Assembly: GCF_019396355.1 (NCBI RefSeq)
Contig: NZ_JAHKRK010000002.1
Coordinates: 62,001 to 126,000 of the forward strand
DNA length: 64,000 nucleotides
From: Pseudonocardia nigra
GTDB lineage: Bacteria > Actinomycetota > Actinomycetes > Mycobacteriales > Pseudonocardiaceae
Direction: 5' to 3'
In this document: piece after piece, positions 52,969 to 61,609 of the stretch
How positions within the stretch are numbered: the first letter of the stretch is position 1
Layout of the letters: every line of letters begins with the position of its first letter
Made by a program: the position numbers and the translations under genes
Notes under the pieces: model-generated
Databases searched by the model: none
What the model was told of the DNA's origin: nothing
The model's input: the letters and a program-made list of their open reading frames with translations, nothing else

Positions 52969-54156
52969 GTGGACGGGCAGATCCGCGTCGGCATGGTGGG
53001 GCACGCGTTCATGGGGCGGGCCCACTCGCAGGCGTGGCACACGGTCGGCCGGGCGTTCGACCTCCCCCTGCGGCCGGTCACCGCGGCGATCGCCGGGCGC
53101 AACGAAGCCGCCCTCGCCGAGGCCGCGGACCGGCTCGGCTGGGAGTCGACCGAGACCGACTGGCGCCGCCTCGTCGAGCGTGACGACATCGACCTCGTCG
53201 ACATCTGCTCGCCGGGCGACACGCACGTCGAGATCGCGCTCGCGGCACTCGCCGCGGGCAAGCACGTGCTGTGTGAGAAGCCGCTGGCCAACACGGTCGC
53301 CGACGCCGAGCGGATGACGGTGGCGGCCGAGGCCGCCAGGGCACAGGGCGTGCGCTCGATGGTGGGCTACAGCTACCGGCGCACGCCGGCGCTGGCGCTC
53401 GCCCGGCAACTGGTCGCCGACGGGCGGATCGGCGACATCCGCCACGTCCGCGCCGCCTACCTGCAGGACTGGATCAGCGACCCGGAGTTCCCGCTGGTCT
53501 GGCGGCTCCAGAAGGACCTGGCCGGCTCCGGCGCGCTCGGCGACATCGGCTCGCACATCGTCGACCTCGCCCAGTTCCTCACCGGGCAGCACATCACCGG
53601 TGTCAGCGCCCTGACCGAGACGTTCGTGAAGGAGCGGCCGCTCCCCAGCGCGTCGGCGGGGTTGTCGGCCACGGGCGGGACCGAGCGGGGTGACGTCACC
53701 GTCGACGACGCAGCCCTGTTCCTCGCCCGGCTCGACGGCGGCGCCGTCGCCACGTTCGAGGCCACCCGGTTCGCGCTCGGGCGCAAGAACGCCATGCGCA
53801 TCGAGATCAACGGCTCCCGCGGGAGCCTCGCCTTCGACTTCGAGTCGATGAACGAGCTGCAGTTCTTCGACGGCACCGGGCCGGCCGAGGACGCCGGGTT
53901 CCGCCGGATCCTCGCCACCGAGCCCGATCACCCGTACCTGTCGGGCTGGTGGCCGCCCGGCCACGGTCTGGGCTACGAGCACACGTTCACCCACCAGGCC
54001 AAGGACATGGTCGAGGCGATCGCGGCGGGCACCGACCCGGCGCCGAGCTTCGCCGACGGGCTGCGGGTGCAGCGGGTGCTCGACGCCGTCGAACGCAGTG
54101 CCGCCGCGTCCTCGACCTGGACGCCCATCGCCTGTACCGCCGCAGAGGGGGACTGA
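52969..54156 (+). CDS. Gfo/Idh/MocA family oxidoreductase (first)
   Basis: A 395-residue NAD(P)-dependent sugar dehydrogenase. The Rossmann loop is [13 protein letters not shown] (about 7-19), the catalytic EKP motif is [13 protein letters not shown], and the C-terminal sheet domain has [18 protein letters not shown] with the D and H of the active site. GTG 52969. Likely oxidises or epimerises a sugar or glycoside; first gene of a four-gene operon under LacI control. Confidence 0.92.
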   Translation: MDGQIRVGMVGHAFMGRAHSQAWHTVGRAFDLPLRPVTAAIAGRNEAALAEAADRLGWESTETDWRRLVERDDIDLVDICSPGDTHVEIALAALAAGKHVLCEKPLANTVADAERMTVAAEAARAQGVRSMVGYSYRRTPALALARQLVADGRIGDIRHVRAAYLQDWISDPEFPLVWRLQKDLAGSGALGDIGSHIVDLAQFLTGQHITGVSALTETFVKERPLPSASAGLSATGGTERGDVTVDDAALFLARLDGGAVATFEATRFALGRKNAMRIEINGSRGSLAFDFESMNELQFFDGTGPAEDAGFRRILATEPDHPYLSGWWPPGHGLGYEHTFTHQAKDMVEAIAAGTDPAPSFADGLRVQRVLDAVERSAAASSTWTPIACTAAEGD

Positions 54157-54157
54157 C

Positions 54158-55165
54158 ATGCCACGTCCGGTCACGCTGTTCACCGGCCAATGGGCCGACC
54201 TGCCGTTCGAGGAGGTGTGCCGGCTCGCCGCGGAGTGGGGTTACGACGGGCTGGAGATCGCCTGCTGGGGCGACCACTTCGACGTCCACCGCGCCCTCGC
54301 GGAGGACGACTACGTCGCCGGGCGGCACGAGATCCTGAAGCGGCACGGGCTCGCCGTGCACGCGATCTCGAACCACCTCGTCGGCCAGGCCGTCTGCGAC
54401 GCGATCATCGACGAGCGGCACCAGGCGATCCTGCCCGCGCGGATCTGGGGCGAGGGCGACGCGGAAGGCGTGCGGCAGCGGGCCGCCACCGAGCTCGCCG
54501 ACACCGCCCGGGCCGCCGCGAAGCTCGGTGTGCACACCGTCGTCGGGTTCACCGGCTCGCCGATCTGGCACCTGGTCGCGATGTTCCCGCCGGTGCCCGA
54601 GTCCATGATCGAGCGTGGGTACGCCGAGTTCGCCGAGCGCTTCCACCCGATCCTCGACGTGTTCGACGAGGTCGGCGTCCGCTTCGCCCACGAGGTCCAT
54701 CCCAGCGAGATCGCCTACGACTACTGGTCGACGGTGCGCACGCTGGAGGCGATCGGGCACCGCGAGGCGTTCGGGCTGAACTTCGACCCGAGCCACTTCG
54801 TGTGGCAGGACCTCGACCCCGTCGGGTTCCTGTGGGACTTCAAGGACCGGATCTACCACGTCGACTGCAAGGAGGCGACGAAGCAGCTGAACGGCCGCAA
54901 CGGCCGGCTGGGCTCGCACCTGCCGTGGGGCGACCCGCGCCGAGGCTGGGAATTCGTCTCCACCGGACACGGGGACGTGCCGTGGGAGCCGGTCTTCCGG
55001 ATGCTCAACGCGATCGGCTACGACGGGCCGATCTCGATCGAGTGGGAGGACGCCGGTATGGACCGGCTGTACGGCGCGCCCGACGCGCTGGCCTTCGTCC
55101 GCGCGCTCACGAAGATCGAGCCGTCCGCCGCGTCGTTCGACGCCGCCTTCAGTTCCGGGAGCTGA
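54158..55165 (+). CDS. Sugar phosphate isomerase/epimerase (AP-endonuclease-2 fold)
   Basis: A 335-residue TIM barrel of the xylose-isomerase-like family. Metal-site acids and histidines appear in [33 protein letters not shown] and ISIEWEDAG. Members include IolE-type dehydratases, hydroxypyruvate isomerases and 3-keto-sugar epimerases. It begins one base after the first dehydrogenase stop. Together with two Gfo/Idh enzymes it suggests a keto-sugar pathway. Confidence 0.9.
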   Translation: MPRPVTLFTGQWADLPFEEVCRLAAEWGYDGLEIACWGDHFDVHRALAEDDYVAGRHEILKRHGLAVHAISNHLVGQAVCDAIIDERHQAILPARIWGEGDAEGVRQRAATELADTARAAAKLGVHTVVGFTGSPIWHLVAMFPPVPESMIERGYAEFAERFHPILDVFDEVGVRFAHEVHPSEIAYDYWSTVRTLEAIGHREAFGLNFDPSHFVWQDLDPVGFLWDFKDRIYHVDCKEATKQLNGRNGRLGSHLPWGDPRRGWEFVSTGHGDVPWEPVFRMLNAIGYDGPISIEWEDAGMDRLYGAPDALAFVRALTKIEPSAASFDAAFSSGS

Positions 55166-55174
55166 TCAGCGAAC

Positions 55175-55828
55175 ATGCCCACCGCACTCGTGGTGCGCGG
55201 CGGCTGGGAGGGCCACTCCCCCGTCGAGACCACCGACAGCTTCGTCCCGTTCCTCGAGAAGTCCGACCACGAGGTCGTGCTGTCCGACACCCTCGACAGC
55301 TACCTCGACGCCGACCTGATGGGCCGCGTCGACCTGGTCGTCCAGTGCTGGACGATGGGCACCATCAGCAAGGAGCAGCTCGCGGGGCTGCGCGGGGCCG
55401 TCGAGAACGGCGCCGGGCTCGCCGGCTGGCACGGCGGGATCGTCGACGCGTTCCGCAGCGCCAGCGACTACCTGCAGATGACCGGCGGCCAGTTCGCCTG
55501 CCACCCGCGCGACTTCGTCGACCACACCATCGAGGTGGTGCCCGAGAAGACCGATCACCCGATCGTCGCCGGGATCTCGACCGTCACGCTGCACACCGAG
55601 CAGTACTGGATGCTCACCGACCCGGCCAACGAGGTGCTCGCCACCACCACGACGGCCTCGCTGCCCGGCGACCCGTGGAGCGAGCCCGTGGTCTCCCCCG
55701 CGGTCTGGACGCGCACCTGGGGGGCCGGACGGATCTTCGTCTGCACCGTGGGTCACAAGCCGGAGGATCTCGACGTGCCCGAGATCCGCAGCATCGTCGA
55801 GCGGGGGCTGCTGTGGGCGAGCCGCTGA
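55175..55828 (+). CDS. ThuA domain protein
   Basis: A 217-residue ThuA/trehalose-utilisation family protein, a glutamine-amidotransferase-like fold without proven catalysis. Recognisable: ALVVRGGWEGHSPVETTD, GLAGWHGGIVDAFR, TGGQFACHP, TVGHKPEDLDVPEI. It is commonly co-encoded with Gfo/Idh dehydrogenases in disaccharide or 3-keto-glycoside catabolism. It overlaps the next gene by 16 bases. Confidence 0.9.
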   Translation: MPTALVVRGGWEGHSPVETTDSFVPFLEKSDHEVVLSDTLDSYLDADLMGRVDLVVQCWTMGTISKEQLAGLRGAVENGAGLAGWHGGIVDAFRSASDYLQMTGGQFACHPRDFVDHTIEVVPEKTDHPIVAGISTVTLHTEQYWMLTDPANEVLATTTTASLPGDPWSEPVVSPAVWTRTWGAGRIFVCTVGHKPEDLDVPEIRSIVERGLLWASR

Positions 55829-56895
55829 ACGTAGGCGTAGTCGGGCTGGGCAAGATCAGCGCGGCGTACCTGACGACGCTCGCGCGGCTACCGGAGCTGC
55901 AGGTCACGGCGCTGGCCGACCGCGACCCGGCCCGCGCCGACGCCGCCGTCGCGCTCGCGCCCGACGCCCGTGCGGTGCCCGTCGAGGAGCTGCTCGCGGC
56001 CGACGACGTGGACCTCGTCCTGAACCTGACGGTCCCCGCCGCACACGCCGAGGTGGCGACGGCGGCGCTCGCCGCGGGCAAGCACGTCTACGGCGAGAAG
56101 CCGCTCGCGATGACGGTCGCCGAGGCCCGCGGCGTGCTCGCCGGTGCGGACGGGCGCCGGGTCGGCTGCGCGCCCGACACCGTGCTCGGCACGGGGACGC
56201 AGACCGCGGCCGCCGCCGTCCGGGACGGGCGGATCGGCGCGCCGATCGCCGCGACCGCCGTCTTCAGTTCGGCGGGACCGGAGGTGTGGCATCCCGACCC
56301 CGAGTTCTACTACCTGGCGGGTGGCGGCCCGCTGCTGGACATGGGCCCGTACTACTTCACCTCGCTGATCCACCTGCTCGGCCCGGTGGAGCGGGTGATG
56401 GGCGCGGCCACGAGGTCCCGGCCCACCCGCACGATCGGCAAGGGGTACCGGGCGGGCACCGAGTTCCCGGTGGAGGTCGACACGCACGTCACGGGGGTGC
56501 TCGTGCACACCTCCGGGGCCATGACCACGATCACCACGAGCTTCGACGTGGTCGGGTCCGACCAGCCGCGGATCGAGGTGCACGGTGCGGACGGCTCCCT
56601 GTCGGTGCCCGACCCGAACCGGTTCGACGGCGACGTGAAGCTGCGCCGCCGCGGGGACGACGGGTGGACGGTGCTGGAGCCGGCGGCGGGCTACCGCGAC
56701 GCGGCCCGCGGCGTCGGGGTGCTCGACCTCGCCGATGCCCTCGCCGCCGGGCGGCCGCACCGCGCGTCGGCGGAGGTGGCGCTGCACGTCCTCGACGTCA
56801 TGCAGACCCTGCTCGAGGCCGGGCACGCGCAGGCGAGCCTGCCGGTCACGACGAGGTGCGAACAGCCCGAGCCGGTGCCGTTGACCCCGCTGTGA
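55813..56895 (+). CDS. Gfo/Idh/MocA family oxidoreductase (second)
   Basis: A 360-residue sugar dehydrogenase: Rossmann loop VGVVGLGKISAAYL, catalytic GKHVYGEKPLAMT, and GGGPLLDMGPYYFTSLIHLLGPV in the substrate domain. GTG 55813 lies inside the ThuA gene. With the first dehydrogenase it could interconvert hydroxyl and keto forms at one carbon of the substrate. The stop is followed at once by the hairpin 56899-56919. Confidence 0.92.
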   Translation: MGEPLNVGVVGLGKISAAYLTTLARLPELQVTALADRDPARADAAVALAPDARAVPVEELLAADDVDLVLNLTVPAAHAEVATAALAAGKHVYGEKPLAMTVAEARGVLAGADGRRVGCAPDTVLGTGTQTAAAAVRDGRIGAPIAATAVFSSAGPEVWHPDPEFYYLAGGGPLLDMGPYYFTSLIHLLGPVERVMGAATRSRPTRTIGKGYRAGTEFPVEVDTHVTGVLVHTSGAMTTITTSFDVVGSDQPRIEVHGADGSLSVPDPNRFDGDVKLRRRGDDGWTVLEPAAGYRDAARGVGVLDLADALAAGRPHRASAEVALHVLDVMQTLLEAGHAQASLPVTTRCEQPEPVPLTPL

Positions 56896-56896
56896 A

Positions 56897-57222
56897 CTGC
56901 GCGAACGGCGCTTTCGCGCGCTAGGTGAGCTAGGACCGAAGAAGTCGGTAAGAACGAGTCAAGTTTGGCCATCGCGAGCCGAGACTCAGGGGCGTAATGT
57001 GCTCCATGCTCGCTCCACAGCGCAACGACAGCGCACGTGACCTGCATAAACGCACTTCGCGTCGTGGTCAACATATCTAGGCGTAGCGAGTGGTGGCGGT
57101 CGGCCGCAGTGACCGCGGGTCCCTGCGTGAGCCTGCTCGGAAACCGGAAACCGACCACCGCATGGCTCGTCGGGCTGGGGCGCAGCCCCGGTTAGGTTTG
57201 AGCGAAAGTGCCGTTCGCGCAG
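56897..57222. repeat. 326-base spacer bounded by 21-base inverted repeats
   Basis: The ends 56897-56917 and 57202-57222 are inverted copies, 20 of 21 bases alike; each is itself a small hairpin (GCGCGAA...TTCGCGC in the left one). The 284 bases in between are visibly richer in A and T than the rest, and hold no gene I can support. A small hairpin GGGGC-GCA-GCCCC lies at 57177-57189. No target-site duplication is evident. The left copy also serves as the probable terminator of the sugar operon. Non-coding gap 56896-57291 contains nothing else recognised. Confidence 0.6.
57043..57071 (-). promoter_or_regulatory. Promoter-like sequence on the minus strand
   Basis: TTGACC (57071-57066) and TATGCA (57048-57043) are separated by exactly 17 bases on the minus strand. 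It would start a transcript near 57036 that meets the hairpin at 56899-56919 after about 120-140 bases, compatible with a small RNA. No RNA family is recognised. Confidence 0.35.
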
Positions 57223-57291
57223 CGGGGTTCGCGCGCCGTGAGCGGGTAGTCCGGGGCCGACCCCGTTCCCGAGCCTCCGGGAGGAGCGCGC

Positions 57292-58182
57292 GTGCTCCGA
57301 CGGATCGCCTTCGCCCGGCGCGGGATACTGCGCCGGCTCTGGACCGTCGTCCGCCGGGTGGCCGCCGAGAGCAACGAGGACCGGCTGCTCGGGCTCGCCG
57401 CCGAGACGGCGTTCTTCGCGGTGCTGAGCATCTTCCCCGGGCTGCTGATCGCGGCGGGCCTGCTGAGCGTGCTCGACGTGTTCGTGGGCGCCGACCTCGC
57501 CGCGGGCGCGCGGGAACAGGTCGTGAGCGCGCTCGACCTGCTGCTCACCGAGGAGGCGTCCGGCGCCGTGGCGTCGGTGGAGGCGCTTTTCGCCGAGAGC
57601 CGGGGCAGCCTGCTCACCTTCGCGACGCTCGGCGCGCTCGTGACGCTCTCCGGCGCCTTCGGCGTGGTGATCAACGCCCTGAACCTGGCCTACGACACCG
57701 CCGAGCGCCGGTCCTGGCTACGGCGCAGGCTCCTCGGCCTGGCCATGGGCGTCGCCACGATGGTCGCCGTGGTCCTGGCACTGGCCGTCCTCGTGGTGGG
57801 CCCCTTCCTCGGCAAGGGCGCCGACCTGGCCGATCTGGTGGGCCTCGGCCCGGTCTTCACGTTCGCCTGGGACGTGCTGCGCGTGCCCGTCCTCTTCGCC
57901 GGGCTCGTGCTGTGGGCCGCCGCGCTGTTCCACTTCGCCCCGAGCGACCACCCGGGGTGGCGGGCCTGCCTGCCCGGGGCGCTCGCGACGGCGGTGCTGT
58001 GGATCGTCGCGAGCCTCGGTTTCCACCTCTACCTGGCCGTGGTCGCCGGCGGAAATCCCGTGCTCGGCGCGTTCGGCGGCGGGGTGATCGTCATGACCTG
58101 GGTGTACCTGCTCAGCCTCGGCCTGCTGCTGGGCGGCGAACTGAACGCGACGCTCGCCCGCTCCGGTCGGCGGGTGCGGTAG
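57292..58182 (+). CDS. YihY/virulence factor BrkB family membrane protein
   Basis: A 296-residue inner-membrane protein with six predicted TM segments. Family signatures: RLLGLAAETAFFAVLSIFPGLLI, LVTLSGAFGVVINALNLAYD, FHFAPSDHPGWRACLPGALAT and the C-terminal FGGGVIVMTWVYLLSLGLLLGGELNA. GTG 57292 has GGAGGAG upstream. The function of the family is unknown (the old name RNase BN was mistaken). Stands alone. Confidence 0.92.
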   Translation: MLRRIAFARRGILRRLWTVVRRVAAESNEDRLLGLAAETAFFAVLSIFPGLLIAAGLLSVLDVFVGADLAAGAREQVVSALDLLLTEEASGAVASVEALFAESRGSLLTFATLGALVTLSGAFGVVINALNLAYDTAERRSWLRRRLLGLAMGVATMVAVVLALAVLVVGPFLGKGADLADLVGLGPVFTFAWDVLRVPVLFAGLVLWAAALFHFAPSDHPGWRACLPGALATAVLWIVASLGFHLYLAVVAGGNPVLGAFGGGVIVMTWVYLLSLGLLLGGELNATLARSGRRVR

Positions 58183-58265
58183 GCGCCGAGGGCGCTCGTT
58201 CTCGCGATCGTCGAACAATCCCCCTGGTCGCCGCGGCCGGTCCTGCTGTCGCCACCAGTCCTCCC

Positions 58266-58577
58266 GTGAAACCTCCATCCATCGGTCTGGGTCCTGCTCG
58301 GGTGGTGGCCGTCGCGCTCCGGGCCGTCCCGACGATGGCGACCAAGCACCCGACCGCGGGCGTGCCGCCGCGCAGTACCGACAAGCTGCGCGCCGCCCTG
58401 CTGGCGCTCGACGCGCCGTGCGAGGGCGAGGACGCCCGGTTCGGCATCGGCCGGTCGGTCGCGGAGCGCTTCGGCGCCAGCGGCTGGCTGCTCGCGCTCC
58501 CGATCGTCGGGCTCGGCATCGCTGGGCACGACGATCGCCGTGCGGGGCGCCGCCGCACGGCCCGCCGGGCCGGATGA
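58266..58577 (+). CDS. Hypothetical small protein, doubtful
   Basis: An open frame of 103 codons from GTG 58266, or 80 from ATG 58335 region, with one hydrophobic segment near the end (GWLLALPIVGLGIAG) and an Arg-rich tail. The middle (STDKLRAALLALDAPCEGEDARFGIGRSVAERF) looks protein-like, but no family is recognised and there is no clear ribosome site. The opposite strand is also open here, as usual at this GC content. Reported because it would otherwise be part of a 467-base gap (58183-58649). Confidence 0.3.
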   Translation: MKPPSIGLGPARVVAVALRAVPTMATKHPTAGVPPRSTDKLRAALLALDAPCEGEDARFGIGRSVAERFGASGWLLALPIVGLGIAGHDDRRAGRRRTARRAG

Positions 58578-58587
58578 CCACCGGCCG

Positions 58588-58637
58588 GTGCGCTCCGCGG
58601 AACGTGGTTGCGGTGAACCGCGTTCCGCGGAACGCAC
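58588..58637. terminator. Long hairpin with TCCGCGGA arms
   Basis: Arms 58588-58609 and 58616-58637 pair with two mismatches in 22 around a GCGGTG loop. It lies just before the 3' end of the broken toxin gene on the minus strand and after the doubtful plus ORF, as expected for a bidirectional terminator. Confidence 0.6.
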
Positions 58638-58649
58638 ATCGGTGAGACG

Positions 58650-59075
58650 TCAGCCGGTCAGCGGGTTGAACCAGCGCAGGCCGTCGAACCGGGCGAAGTC
58701 CGTGTCGGCGGAGCACACGCCGACGCCGTGCTCCAGGGCGAGCGCGGCCAGGTGCACGTCGGGAATCGCCGTCGAGCGGAGCTGGTGCCCGGTGATGAGC
58801 TGCCCGAGCACGTCCGCGTGCCGTTCAGCGGGAGCCGGCACCCATGCGGCGGGGTCGTTCAGCCACGCCCTCCCCGTGCCCAGGCTTCATCGGGCGGCAA
58901 CGGCCGCTCGAAGGCGCGGGGATTCGTCCTGATCCGGACGAAGGCGAGCAACGACGGCCACGGAAGGCCGATGCGCACCGGACCGTTCAAGGCTCGGTGA
59001 GCCAGCGCTCTGCGGGTGCGTGTGTGGGCTCGATCGGACCTCGGCGAAGAGCAGGACGTTCACATCGACGATCAC
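58650..59075 (-). pseudogene. VapC-type PIN toxin broken by two frameshifts
   Basis: The start is intact: ATG 59075 reads IVDVNVLLFAEVRSSPHTHP, the N-terminus of a VapC toxin with the first catalytic Asp. Soon after, near 59000, the family sequence (ALNGPVRIGLPWPSLLAFVRI, RTNPRAFERPL) continues in another frame, and near 58850 it changes frame again to AWLNDPAAWVPAPAERHADVL and CSADTDFARF, ending at TGA 58650. Joined, these give a full-length toxin of about 140 residues. As it stands no functional toxin can be made, unless both shifts are sequencing errors. Confidence 0.8.
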
Positions 59076-59305
59076 CCCGCGGTCGATCCGTCCAGGAGAT
59101 CCAGAACGTCGGCGACGTTGGTGAGGTCGAGGCGGGCGCCCCCGGACGACGTCTGTTGGACGAAGCGCGGCTTCGGGACGGCGCCGTGGGCGAGACCGGC
59201 ACGGGCCAACTCGTTGAGCGCCGCGCTGACACCGAGGCCTCGGTCCTTCCGCAACTGCTCCACAGCCGCCGCGACGTCGTCGTCCAGGTCGACCGTGGTA
59301 CGCAC
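59072..59305 (-). CDS. Antitoxin of the broken VapC pair
   Basis: A 77-residue antitoxin from GTG 59305: RTTVDLDDDVAAAVEQLRKDRGLGVSAALNELARAGL is a ribbon-helix-helix/VapB-type DNA-binding N-terminus, and the tail (LDLTNVADVLDLLDG) is acidic. Its TGA overlaps the toxin ATG. It looks intact although its toxin is not. A 14-base palindrome (59340-59353) lies upstream. Confidence 0.8.
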   Translation of the reverse strand: MRTTVDLDDDVAAAVEQLRKDRGLGVSAALNELARAGLAHGAVPKPRFVQQTSSGGARLDLTNVADVLDLLDGSTAG

Positions 59306-59321
59306 GGGGCCGATCGTAGCT

Positions 59322-59675
59322 TCATGATGAGGGCTGGGGCGCATCATGATGCGTGACCCGGGCCCGGTGCGCCGAGTACACCCCCAGCGCGGCCAGCACG
59401 AGCGCGAGCGGCGGGAACCAGAACACCGCGGCACACGCCAGCGCGAGGTTGGCCACGGCGAGCCGCACCCACCCCCGCCGAGCCGGGTCGTCCGCGCCGG
59501 CCTGCACGCGCGCGCCGCCACCCCCGCGCAGCGCCGGCGCGAGGTGCGCCAGCGCGACCGCGGCGAACAGGGTCGCCCACAGCGGCTCCCCGTCGGTGAA
59601 GCGCCACACCGACAGCACCGCGAAGCAGGCCGCGGCCAGGGCCGCACCCGGGTGACTCAGGCGAACAGCTGCCAC
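59322..59675 (-). CDS. Small membrane protein downstream of the Nramp-fold gene
   Basis: A 117-residue protein from GTG 59675, overlapping the 3' end of the transporter gene by 19 bases. It has three to four hydrophobic segments (GAALAAACFAVLSVWRF, LWATLFAAVALAHLAPAL, VRLAVANLALACAAVFWF, PPLALVLAALGVYSA). No family is recognised; translational coupling suggests it works with the transporter. Confidence 0.6.
   Translation of the reverse strand: MAAVRLSHPGAALAAACFAVLSVWRFTDGEPLWATLFAAVALAHLAPALRGGGGARVQAGADDPARRGWVRLAVANLALACAAVFWFPPLALVLAALGVYSAHRARVTHHDAPQPSS
59340..59353. promoter_or_regulatory. Palindrome upstream of the antitoxin
   Basis: CGCATCATGATGCG is a perfect 14-base palindrome 34 bases upstream of the antitoxin GTG, with a related TTCATGATGA at 59321-59330. 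A fitting antitoxin operator, lying inside the 3' end of the small membrane-protein gene. Confidence 0.5.
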
Positions 59676-61108
59676 GTCGACACCACCCCGAGGACGGTCA
59701 GCAGGATCCCGGACAGCACGACCCACCACCGGCCCGCCCGCGACAGCCGGTAGGCCGGGGGCAGGACCTTGTGCTCGGTCCAGACGATCGCCAGGCAGAA
59801 CAGGCCCGAGGTGAGCAGCCCGCCGAGCACCGACGCGGGCGTCACGATCACCACCAGCTCACCGACCGTCCAGACCAGAGCGAGGCTCGCGACCAGGATG
59901 TAGAGGTACATCCACGGCCGCGTCCCGCGCGGCCCCGCCCCGCGCACCCTGGCGAAGACCGGGGAGAGCGTCTCGTAGGCGGTGTAGGTGTAGAGCTCCC
60001 AGAACGCGTAGAGCGAGCCGAAGAACGCGAAGAACACCGCGACGTAGTAGAGGTACTCGAGCGTCGGGTGCACGGCGGTGAGGAACTGGGCCTGGAACGT
60101 GAGCGTGTCGTTGCCCGCCGGGACGATCTGCTCCTCCGCCAGCAGCGCCGCTCCGTTGATCATGAACATGGACGCGAAGACGACGATCGCGGCGAACGAC
60201 AGCACGGTGTCCCCCAGCGGGGCCCTGCTCCACGCCCTGGCCCGCGCGACCTGCTCGGCGTCCTCTGCCAGGGGCAGCCGCGACCCCCGCGGCAGCGCCG
60301 CGAGCCGCTCGGCCATGCCCGCCTGGTCGGGCCGTCCCAGCAGGCCCCACTTCTTCTCCCGCAGCATCCCCGCGTAGCCGATGTAGTCGTAGGTGCCGCC
60401 GCCGATCGCGCCGAGGTACACCGCGAGCTCGAGCCACACCGACCGCTGTGCGATCTCCGGGTACGCGCCGGCGACCCACCCGTGGTACTCGGGGACGCCC
60501 GGCAGCAGCCCGCCGAGCGCGGCGAGCCAGTCCGGCTGCAGCACCACCACGCTGATCGCGATCGCGATCAGCATGAACCCGACGACGACCGTCTGCGCCT
60601 TCTCCAGCCGCTGGTAGCCGCCGAACCAGGCCAGCAACCCGGAGAGCACGATGAGCGCCGTCGCCCACGCCGCCCCGGTGCCGACGGCGGTGATCGACGC
60701 CATCAGGTCACCGAGCCCGACCCCCAGCCCGCCGACCCACGACGGGATGGCCGCGATCGACACTGCGCCCATGAGCAGCGGGAACCAGCCGCGCGGGCCA
60801 CGGAACAGCGTGGTCCAGCGCGCCATCGGGTGCTCGCCCGCCACCACGGTGTAGCGGTTGAAGGAGTAGGCCAGCGCCGCCTTCGCCGCGGCGGAGACGA
60901 GGAACGCCCACAGCAGGGCGTAGCCGAACAGCGCACCGCCGCGGGAGGCGAACACCATCTCGCCGCTGCCGATGTTGGCCGAGGCCACGATCGCGCCCGG
61001 CCCCAGCACCGACAGTGCGGTGACGAGCGTGAGCCTGCGCCGCAGCTTCGGCGGCGGCTCCGGATAGGTGAGGAATTCGGTCGTGCCGGTCTCGGCGGGC
61101 TTCGCCAT
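59657..61108 (-). CDS. Nramp-fold transporter lacking metal-site motifs (second)
   Basis: A 483-residue polytopic protein of the Nramp superfamily. TM1 reads GPGAIVASANIGSGEMVFAS in place of the D-P-G-N motif, and TM6 reads YLGAIGGGTYDYIGYAG in place of M-P-H, so the manganese/iron site is absent. It shares the S/A-x-G-S-G-E pattern in TM1 with the homologue at 41704. ATG 61108 has GGAGCGGAC upstream. Between a small membrane protein and an RpiB isomerase, under a GntR regulator, it is more likely to import a small organic solute than a metal. Confidence 0.85.
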   Translation of the reverse strand: MAKPAETGTTEFLTYPEPPPKLRRRLTLVTALSVLGPGAIVASANIGSGEMVFASRGGALFGYALLWAFLVSAAAKAALAYSFNRYTVVAGEHPMARWTTLFRGPRGWFPLLMGAVSIAAIPSWVGGLGVGLGDLMASITAVGTGAAWATALIVLSGLLAWFGGYQRLEKAQTVVVGFMLIAIAISVVVLQPDWLAALGGLLPGVPEYHGWVAGAYPEIAQRSVWLELAVYLGAIGGGTYDYIGYAGMLREKKWGLLGRPDQAGMAERLAALPRGSRLPLAEDAEQVARARAWSRAPLGDTVLSFAAIVVFASMFMINGAALLAEEQIVPAGNDTLTFQAQFLTAVHPTLEYLYYVAVFFAFFGSLYAFWELYTYTAYETLSPVFARVRGAGPRGTRPWMYLYILVASLALVWTVGELVVIVTPASVLGGLLTSGLFCLAIVWTEHKVLPPAYRLSRAGRWWVVLSGILLTVLGVVSTWQLFA

Positions 61109-61134
61109 GTCCGCTCCTTCGCGGTGACGTGTGC

Positions 61135-61596
61135 TCAGGCCGGTTCGGTGGCCATCTCCCGTTCCATGTCGTGCAGCATCTGCACGCGGCGGCGGCAGTC
61201 CGGGTCGGTGCTGAACCTCGCCGCGAGGAACTCCTCGAGCACCTGCGTGGCGATCGCCGGGCCGACGAGCCACGCCCCGAGGCACACGACGTTGACGTCG
61301 TCGTGCTCGACGGCCTGCCGTGCGGTGTAGGTGTCGTGGGCGACCGTCGCCCGGATCCCGGCGATCTTGTTCGCGGCGATGGCCGCCCCGACGCCCGTGC
61401 CGCAGACAAGCACGGCGCGGTCGGCCTCACCCGCGCGCAGTGGCGCGCTCACCGCCTTCGCGATGTCGGGGAAGTCGACCGGCTCCGCGCTGTGCGTGCC
61501 GACGTCGCGGACCTCGTGGCCCAGGCCCTGGAGGACGGACCGGACGTGCTCCTTGAGGGGGAAACCCGCGTGGTCGTTGCCGAGGACGATGCGCAT
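61135..61596 (-). CDS. RpiB/LacAB family sugar-phosphate isomerase
   Basis: A 153-residue isomerase. Active-site features: GNDHAGF (D8, H9), the catalytic C65 in LVCGTGVGAAIAANKIAGIRA, and HDTYTARQAVEHDDVNVVCLGA. It isomerises aldose and ketose 5- or 6-phosphates. The organism probably has another RpiB for the pentose phosphate route, so this copy may serve a specific sugar. ATG 61596 lies 13 bases after the GntR stop. Confidence 0.92.
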   Translation of the reverse strand: MRIVLGNDHAGFPLKEHVRSVLQGLGHEVRDVGTHSAEPVDFPDIAKAVSAPLRAGEADRAVLVCGTGVGAAIAANKIAGIRATVAHDTYTARQAVEHDDVNVVCLGAWLVGPAIATQVLEEFLAARFSTDPDCRRRVQMLHDMEREMATEPA

Positions 61597-61609
61597 GCGC
61601 TGCTCCTGA

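Noticed and set aside
58029-58716. Minus-strand open frames over the 3' end of the YihY gene
   Set aside because: Antisense to a well-supported membrane protein and without any family pattern.
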